Assembly: GCA_016934435.1 (NCBI GenBank)
Contig: JAFGSU010000191.1
Span: forward strand, 1-7,921
DNA length: 7,921 bases
Direction of reading: 5' to 3'
DNA from: Candidatus Zhuqueibacterota bacterium
GTDB taxonomy: Bacteria > Zhuqueibacterota > Zhuqueibacteria > Residuimicrobiales > Residuimicrobiaceae
Shown: positions 1 to 4,703 of the stretch, one piece after another
How positions within the stretch are numbered: position 1 is the first letter of the stretch
Layout of the letters: the number at the start of each line of letters is the position of its first letter
The notes under the pieces: model-generated
Told to the model about the DNA's origin: nothing
What the model saw: the letters and a program-made list of their open reading frames with translations, nothing else
Database searches by the model: none
Translations under genes and position numbers: made by a program

Positions 1-2701
1 CTACGATCAGGTTGAAGTTCCATCCATGGCGACAGCGATCGAAGTAAAAGCAGACCAGGTCACAGACCAGATCGATTTTGCCCTGAAAAAAATAACTCCG
101 GGCGCCGGCAGTATCGCCGGAACCGTTTTGACTGCGGTCGACAATGTTCCGATTTTTCAGGCCGTTGTCTACGTTTTTTCCTCGGATGCCCCCTATTATT
201 ATGGCAAAGCACAAACCGATTCAAATGGATGCTATATTATCACCGAGCTGAAAAGCGGGCAATATATCGCCGAAGTCTATGCAGAGGGATATATGCCGGA
301 AATATACGATGATGCGCCGTCCTACGAATTCGCCACAAAAATAACCGTAGAAGAACCAAATCAGAGCGGAAGTATAGATTTTCAGCTGGAGCGATGTGGC
401 TCGATCAGCGGCCGAATAACGGATCAAAACAATCACCCCATACCGCAGGTGTATGTGACCGCGGAACCAACAAGCAGGGATTCGCTCTCCGACTCGTTTT
501 TCCCTTACCCCGGTCGCGCATGTACGAATGAAGACGGATATTATTATATCGCCAACTTACGTGAGGGCGAGTATTTTGTCCGCGCCGACTATTACGCATC
601 GTGGGCCAACACGGTGCTCTGGTATCCTGACGTTACAGATGCCGCTCTGGCACAAGTGGTGCCGGTGCAATCGGGACAGGAAACGCCGAACATCGATTTT
701 CATTTTAAACTGACACGACCTGCAGGAATTATTTCCGGCCGTGTCACCGATCTCTCCGGTAACGCGGTAGTAAATGCTTCCATCCAGATTCAGCTGTATG
801 AACCGGACGATACCGCCGGCCGAGTTTGGTTACAGGCAAAAACCAATAGAGAAGGATTCTTCCGCATCGATCATGTGCCTAACGGATCATACATCGCTTC
901 GTGTTGGGCGCAAAATGGCTGGCAAACCGTGCATCGCTACTGGCCGGATGGCGAAACGCTGGAACAGGCGAAGATCATCATTATAGATGAAGAACATCCA
1001 AGCTGGACCATCGACTTTAGATTACCATTGACTGTGGCGACATCCAGCATCAGCGGTCATGTTCAATCTCCGGATAAAAGCCCTCTTTCCGGTGCATTTG
1101 TCCGCCTATCCACTCATGGGGATAATGCTTCTGCTCAGACAGATGCAAATTCTGTCATTTATACCTACGGCTATACCGATAGTTCCGGATGTTACCTGGT
1201 CGATAATCTCCCGGCCGGCGAGTATATCGCCTATGCATCATACTGGGAAAATAATGCCTTCGGGCAGCAGTGGTATTTAAACGCCGATAGTGTGCACCTT
1301 GCGACTCCGATCATTTTAAGCGATAACGAGCGAAGGCAGGACATCCATTTTGTTTTGAACGTCAGGCCTATTTATGGCGCGATTGTCGGCACGGTCACCG
1401 ATGCCACAATCGGGCAAGCACTGAATCGCGCATATGTCGAAATAAAACGGTTATGGCACGACGACCGTCCCCTGTATCGTCCGTTCGCCTGGTTCCCTTA
1501 TCACGCCATAACCGACGATCTCGGGCAATACAGTTTGGAATGGCTGCCTGAAGGGGAGTACCTGATCTCGGTTTATGCGGACGGCGGTTACGCCTGTTAT
1601 CCTGATGCCATCGTGCCTTCGCTGGCTGTCCCGGTCAAAGTGATCGGCGGTGAAAAAACTAGTGCCGATGTTGCCGTCAAATTGCGAAATGATGGTCCGG
1701 GCTCCATCTCCGGCAGGGTGACTGCCGATTATACTGTTCGGCCTTTTGAGCCACAGACCCGCGGCAATCAAGGGGGTCAGGTTGCTTCCCCGGAGGATGC
1801 GCCTCTCGAAATTGCCGTGGTAATTGCAAAACCGGCCATCACCATTCTCGTGTGGCCGCAATCGGAACTCTCTTATACCGCAGTGACCGATAAAGAGGGC
1901 TATTATGTGGTGAACGGCCTTTCAGATGGTGAATATTTTCTCTGGAGCTTTGCCCCCCATCATATGTTACAGTACTACAAAGAGGTATATTATCCTGCTG
2001 AAGCGACGCTCATTAAAATTAAGGATTCAGAACCGGTCAAAAACATTCATTTCAATTTAATTCCTTCGCCATATATGTTCCTGGATACTCCCGGCGCCAA
2101 GGAAGGCAACAGCGCCAACGGCATTTACGGCAGGATTGTGGATGCGCAGAACAACACAGTCACGAATGCCGTCATATATCTACTCGACGAATATGGGAAT
2201 CCTGTTTTGTTTACAATCAGTGATGAGGCGGGGAATTACGAATTTTTAGGCGTGCCGGCCGGAAATTATTATCTGCAGGCAGGTAAACTCGGTTATAGCA
2301 CCACCTTCAACGGCAATGCCCAGAGCAGATCCGAAGCGAACCATTTTGCCGTTGGTGATGGGCTGGTCGAGATCAATATTATCCTCTCTTCCCGGACGAC
2401 GGAAGTTGAGGAATCTTCGCCGGAATCTCTGACATTGTTGGGTAATTATCCCAATCCATTCAATCCGGAGACGACGATCGAGTTTAGTTTGCCGAAACCG
2501 ATGTATACAGAAATCCGTATATTTAATACCCGCGGGCAGGAAGTGATCCGGCTCCAGCAAGGTGTCCTGCCGACGGGCAATCATCACATTAAATGGGATG
2601 GTCGCGACACCGCCGGCCGCCCACTCGGCAGTGGATTATATATTTATCGTCTTGAGACGGAGACTGAGACAAAAACAAGCAAACTTTTATTACTAAGATA
2701 A
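1..2701 (+). CDS. Secreted multi-repeat protein with carboxypeptidase-regulatory-like modules and C-terminal sorting domain (5' partial)
   Basis: This is the C-terminal part of a large exported protein, probably a surface stalk, adhesin or carbohydrate/protein-binding scaffold; no catalytic domain is visible. The frame is open from base 2, and the codons before the ATG at 26 read YDQVEVPS, which matches the end of a repeat (compare YDDAPSYEFA at residues 94-103), so the ATG at 26 is internal and the start lies outside the window. Numbering from that ATG, seven modules begin at about residues 28, 125, 234, 340, 451, 559 and 698. Each opens with G-S-I-S/A-G-x-V, has a middle T-D-x-x-G-x-Y and L-P-x-G-x-Y turn, and closes with I-x-F-x-L. 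This is the transthyretin-like carboxypeptidase regulatory fold. Residues 801-891 form a FlgD-like sorting domain: NYPNPFNPET at 807-816, WDGRD at 857-861, SGLYIYRLE at 869-877. Family assignment is firm; biological role is unknown. The next gene follows after 25 bases. Confidence 0.9.
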   Translation, partial: YDQVEVPSMATAIEVKADQVTDQIDFALKKITPGAGSIAGTVLTAVDNVPIFQAVVYVFSSDAPYYYGKAQTDSNGCYIITELKSGQYIAEVYAEGYMPEIYDDAPSYEFATKITVEEPNQSGSIDFQLERCGSISGRITDQNNHPIPQVYVTAEPTSRDSLSDSFFPYPGRACTNEDGYYYIANLREGEYFVRADYYASWANTVLWYPDVTDAALAQVVPVQSGQETPNIDFHFKLTRPAGIISGRVTDLSGNAVVNASIQIQLYEPDDTAGRVWLQAKTNREGFFRIDHVPNGSYIASCWAQNGWQTVHRYWPDGETLEQAKIIIIDEEHPSWTIDFRLPLTVATSSISGHVQSPDKSPLSGAFVRLSTHGDNASAQTDANSVIYTYGYTDSSGCYLVDNLPAGEYIAYASYWENNAFGQQWYLNADSVHLATPIILSDNERRQDIHFVLNVRPIYGAIVGTVTDATIGQALNRAYVEIKRLWHDDRPLYRPFAWFPYHAITDDLGQYSLEWLPEGEYLISVYADGGYACYPDAIVPSLAVPVKVIGGEKTSADVAVKLRNDGPGSISGRVTADYTVRPFEPQTRGNQGGQVASPEDAPLEIAVVIAKPAITILVWPQSELSYTAVTDKEGYYVVNGLSDGEYFLWSFAPHHMLQYYKEVYYPAEATLIKIKDSEPVKNIHFNLIPSPYMFLDTPGAKEGNSANGIYGRIVDAQNNTVTNAVIYLLDEYGNPVLFTISDEAGNYEFLGVPAGNYYLQAGKLGYSTTFNGNAQSRSEANHFAVGDGLVEINIILSSRTTEVEESSPESLTLLGNYPNPFNPETTIEFSLPKPMYTEIRIFNTRGQEVIRLQQGVLPTGNHHIKWDGRDTAGRPLGSGLYIYRLETETETKTSKLLLLR
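107..2392 (+). repeat. Seven tandem carboxypeptidase-regulatory-like modules within the first gene
   Basis: The modules lie at about 107-394, 398-715, 725-1021, 1043-1360, 1376-1687, 1700-2065 and 2117-2392, each about 92-122 codons. They are related at protein level only: the shared skeleton is GSISGxV, then TDxxGxY, then LPxGxY, then YxxA with I-x-F-x-L at the end, while the DNA has diverged, so this is an old domain array rather than a recent tandem duplication. The sixth module is longest because of a Gln/Gly/Pro-rich insert at about residues 567-602. The seventh is set apart by a spacer of about 17 residues. The tail of a further module lies before base 100. Confidence 0.85.
2426..2698 (+). 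other. C-terminal secretion/sorting domain (Por/FlgD-like) of the first gene
   Basis: About 91 codons encode a small beta-sandwich with the N-Y-P-N-P-F-N-P start, an E-I-R-I-F-N-T-R-G-Q-E-V middle strand pair, the W-D-G-R-D turn and a G-L-Y-I-Y-R-L end strand. In FCB bacteria this domain directs proteins to the type IX secretion system and cell-surface attachment; in related candidate phyla the same role is assumed. It pairs with the equivalent domain ending the gene at 4704-6602. The run just before the end, E-T-E-T-E-T-K-T, is a short low-complexity stretch. Confidence 0.85.
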
Positions 2702-2711
2702 GCCCAAAAGC

Positions 2712-2717
2712 AGGGTG
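2712..2717 (+). promoter_or_regulatory. Ribosome binding site that selects the ATG at 2727
   Basis: AGGGTG lies 9 bases before the ATG at 2727. The in-frame GTG at 2715 falls inside this site and has no purine-rich site of its own at a suitable distance. This favours the ATG, which also gives a conventional lipoprotein signal peptide beginning M-R-K. Confidence 0.6.
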
Positions 2718-2726
2718 AGTTCAGTT

Positions 2727-3191
2727 ATGCGCAAATACTTGGTTCTTTTTTGCCTGCTGTCTATGAGTTCGGTCTTAAATTGTGATCGACTGTTATCGTG
2801 GATGGAACCCTGTCCACATCGCTCCGATACAGTAGAGCTTTACACGAATAAAGTAAGATACAATCAGAATGATGTCATTATCATCACCCTGAAAAACAAC
2901 AGCACGACTCCGCTGTTTTTGCCGGGATGCAGTCCATTCTATATGGCTGACAAGACTGATAGGGGGTGGATTGCTTATCCTCTATTGGTTTGTGTTTGGG
3001 AAGGGTATGCAAAAAAGATTGATCCCGGGAAAATATATCAGGAAGAATATCCTGCTGTTTCGTTCATGGGTACCCATAGAATCGAGGCAACGATATACTG
3101 GCAGTGCCAGGAAGGCAGCCCCATCAGTGAGGCACAATGCGAAAGAGAAGAGAGAAAATTTTCGCGTGAATTTATTGTGAGCCAATTATAA
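2727..3191 (+). CDS. Small probable lipoprotein with Ig-like beta-sandwich domain
   Basis: The 154-residue product begins with M-R-K, a hydrophobic stretch to residue 17 and a cysteine at 19 (S-V-L-N-C), which looks like a type II signal peptide. The -1 residue is Asn rather than the usual Gly/Ala/Ser, so lipidation is likely but not certain. The mature part carries the pattern V-E-L-Y-T-N-K-V-R-Y-N followed by D-V-I-I-I-T-L-K-N-N-S, then P-L-F-L-P-G-C. This is typical of small Ig-like or BsuPI-like envelope proteins in which a disulfide links the first half to a later strand. Five cysteines remain after C19 (29, 68, 89, 117, 128), consistent with disulfides outside the cytoplasm. It lies 25 bases after the repeat protein and 25 before the next gene, so all three may be co-transcribed. 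A start at GTG 2715 would add four residues. Function is unknown. Confidence 0.75.
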   Translation: MRKYLVLFCLLSMSSVLNCDRLLSWMEPCPHRSDTVELYTNKVRYNQNDVIIITLKNNSTTPLFLPGCSPFYMADKTDRGWIAYPLLVCVWEGYAKKIDPGKIYQEEYPAVSFMGTHRIEATIYWQCQEGSPISEAQCEREERKFSREFIVSQL

Positions 3192-3216
3192 TATTATACG
3201 AAAATGCGAGGTTATC

Positions 3217-4584
3217 ATGAAACGTCTTTGTGAAAACTATTCCGATTTGGAGTTTCTATACCTGACCCAGTTAACACGTCACGGTCTCAAGCCGCTCAGC
3301 CGTTGGGAGTCGAAAGTAAATGACAAGGAGCTTGCCCTGCTGAAAGCGCACGACCTCGACTATGCTCTAGTTGAACGGCGCCTTGTGACAGGTTCAAAAA
3401 CGATCGAAACGGTTTTCAGCCGTTCCGCCGCCCTCATCGAGCAGTATGTTTCAAGATTTCAAAATACATACATTGATAAAACGCCGGAGAACAAACGCTT
3501 TGAGGGCAGATTATTCGGCTATCCTTCATGCTGCATTGAAAATTTTATCCATCATCCCTACCGGCCCAATTCGCTGTCGGCAGAGGATCAGAAACTGCTT
3601 TTCCATTGGGCCTGTCCGAATTGTTCCGTTACACCCATCCTGTTGCCGCAATATCGGGCGATATATCAACGGTGCTTGCTCATGGCGAGTACATCCCGCA
3701 GTACATCGATTCGACAGAATCGCTCACTTGAGAACGTCATCGCCACCGCAGCCACGGTTTCGTTTCTACTCCTTAACACTCTACACTGCTCATGCGACCT
3801 GATATTAAAACCGCAGCCGTATCATCCGGATTCCCATTTATTTGCCCTGCCCTCAGAAGTCGATGCCGATCAGGATTTTCTGGAAAACAGGCTTGAACCG
3901 CTCCTCCAGCTCGATGGCAATAAATCCGATAGCGACCATGATGGCGTTCCGGACGGTCCCGATCTGGCGCAACAACTCTGGCTTTTCTATCGGGCCCTGC
4001 CTGATCATCCCCGCAAAGACGGACCCTATGTCGAGAATTATATGATGCGCGGTTTGGAAACATGCAATGTGTGTAATGAAACGGTCAATATGGGATATGC
4101 AATAATAGTCAATCCGCTGGAAAATTTGTCGCTGGAAGTGCCATATATTTTCCTTCATCATTTCTTCGAGCACGGCAGTTTCTCCTACGACGGCAATGTC
4201 CATGGCAATGGACGGATGAATGCCGCCCTGCTTAAAATCATCCTCACCTCCGACGGCAAATCGCATTGGTTGGGTGAATCCTACAGCGAGTCGGAAGTGC
4301 AAGAATACCGGGCTCTGGCCGCGAGAATGGAAAGCTTGCCCCGCACCGAGCAAACTGATAAAGTATATGCGATCGATTATAAAATGAAAGGCATCGAGAT
4401 GTGTCATTGTTGCGGGGATTATTTTAATATGGGATACGTTAGAATCCACAACCCAATGAAAAAGATTTTCTATGATGTTCCTTACATCGCATTGCACTTT
4501 CTCAGATGCGGCGGAAATAAATTTGAAGGAGACGAGAACGTTGGCGCAGTGGATATCTCCGCCTTGAAAGCTGTATTGGAATAA
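3217..4584 (+). CDS. Uncharacterised cysteine-rich protein: GYPSCC domain, membrane segment, calcium motif, duplicated CxxC module
   Basis: I do not recognise this 455-residue protein as a named family. What is visible, in order: no N-terminal signal peptide; a domain at residues 1-150 with L-F-G-Y-P-S-C-C at 99-106, H-W-A-C-P-N-C at 130-136 and I-L-L-P-Q-Y at 141-146, suggesting a metal site (the GYPxCC element recalls DUF483-type proteins, a tentative comparison); Arg 161, 166 and 169 before a hydrophobic stretch at about 171-190 ending C-S-C; an exact thrombospondin-type-3 calcium pattern D-S-D-H-D-G-V-P-D at 238-246; then two copies of a module of about 75 residues (268-343, 381-454) with C-x2-C, N-M-G-Y, N-P, V-P-Y-I and L-H in each. 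By the positive-inside rule the first domain would be cytoplasmic and the rest outside. The ATG at 3217 has GAGG 5 bases before it. It sits behind a lipoprotein gene; role unknown. Confidence 0.8.
   Translation: MKRLCENYSDLEFLYLTQLTRHGLKPLSRWESKVNDKELALLKAHDLDYALVERRLVTGSKTIETVFSRSAALIEQYVSRFQNTYIDKTPENKRFEGRLFGYPSCCIENFIHHPYRPNSLSAEDQKLLFHWACPNCSVTPILLPQYRAIYQRCLLMASTSRSTSIRQNRSLENVIATAATVSFLLLNTLHCSCDLILKPQPYHPDSHLFALPSEVDADQDFLENRLEPLLQLDGNKSDSDHDGVPDGPDLAQQLWLFYRALPDHPRKDGPYVENYMMRGLETCNVCNETVNMGYAIIVNPLENLSLEVPYIFLHHFFEHGSFSYDGNVHGNGRMNAALLKIILTSDGKSHWLGESYSESEVQEYRALAARMESLPRTEQTDKVYAIDYKMKGIEMCHCCGDYFNMGYVRIHNPMKKIFYDVPYIALHFLRCGGNKFEGDENVGAVDISALKAVLE
4018..4578 (+). repeat. Duplicated C-x2-C / NMGY / VPYI-LH module in the cysteine-rich protein
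   Basis: The two copies are at about 4018-4245 and 4357-4578. They align over their full length at protein level: R-G-L-E-T-C-N-V-C against K-G-I-E-M-C-H-C-C; N-M-G-Y in both (residues 291 and 404); I-V-N-P against I-H-N-P; E-V-P-Y-I-F-L-H-H against D-V-P-Y-I-A-L-H-F; and A-A-L-L-K-I-I-L against S-A-L-K-A-V-L at the end. The paired cysteines (283/286 and 396/399) plus the His in V-P-Y-I-x-L-H (314 and 427) could bind zinc or another metal. The DNA is diverged, so the duplication is old. Confidence 0.75.
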
Positions 4585-4653
4585 TGCCTGTATATACATT
4601 CAATGCATTCCAGCTCATGGGCGCCCCGGGGTCTACAACCCGCTTATCCTAAA

Positions 4654-4680
4654 TTGTTGAGGGTGCCCGAAAAGTATAAA
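4654..4680 (+). promoter_or_regulatory. Weak promoter candidate for the GHL10-family gene
   Basis: TTGTTG at 4654-4659 and TATAAA at 4675-4680 are separated by 15 bases, shorter than the ideal 17, and would place transcription start near 4687, about 17 bases before the TTG start codon. FCB bacteria often use a different promoter (TAnnTTTG at -7), which is not seen here, so this is only a suggestion supported by its position in the sole real gap. Confidence 0.2.
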
Positions 4681-4694
4681 AGGACTGAATTTTT

Positions 4695-4699
4695 GAGGA
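4695..4699 (+). promoter_or_regulatory. Ribosome binding site that supports the TTG start at 4704
   Basis: GAGGA lies 4 bases before the TTG at 4704, about the same spacing as the GAGG before the ATG at 3217. The first ATG in frame is at 4728, has no such site and would cut away the positively charged start of the signal peptide. Confidence 0.6.
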
Positions 4700-4703
4700 C
4701 AGT

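Larger units (their letters stand above)
4585..4703 (+). other. Intergenic spacer with short GC-rich palindromes
   Basis: This 119-base gap is the longest non-coding stretch in the window. It contains the overlapping perfect palindromes GGGCGCCC (4619-4626) and CCCCGGGG (4624-4631), plus a 4-base stem GGGT/ACCC at 4629-4641 with a 5-base loop. No run of T follows, so it does not read as a standard intrinsic terminator. It could be an operator or a weak factor-dependent end for the upstream genes. No RNA gene is recognisable. Confidence 0.35.

Noticed and set aside
1451..1861. A 136-codon open frame on the - strand inside the repeat protein gene
   Set aside because: It lies wholly opposite well-supported repeat modules and its translation is rich in Arg, Gly and Ile without any recognisable motif.
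2715..2717. GTG as the start of the small lipoprotein gene
   Set aside because: It overlaps the ribosome binding site that serves the ATG at 2727 and would add four uncharged residues before the signal peptide.
3853..4599. A 248-codon open frame on the - strand opposite the cysteine-rich gene
   Set aside because: It is the complement of a convincing + strand gene with repeated modules and a ribosome binding site; its translation shows no domain pattern and overlaps the coding region almost entirely.
4619..4641. Intrinsic terminator after the cysteine-rich gene
   Set aside because: The stems are only 4 bases or are perfect palindromes without a loop, and no T-rich run follows.
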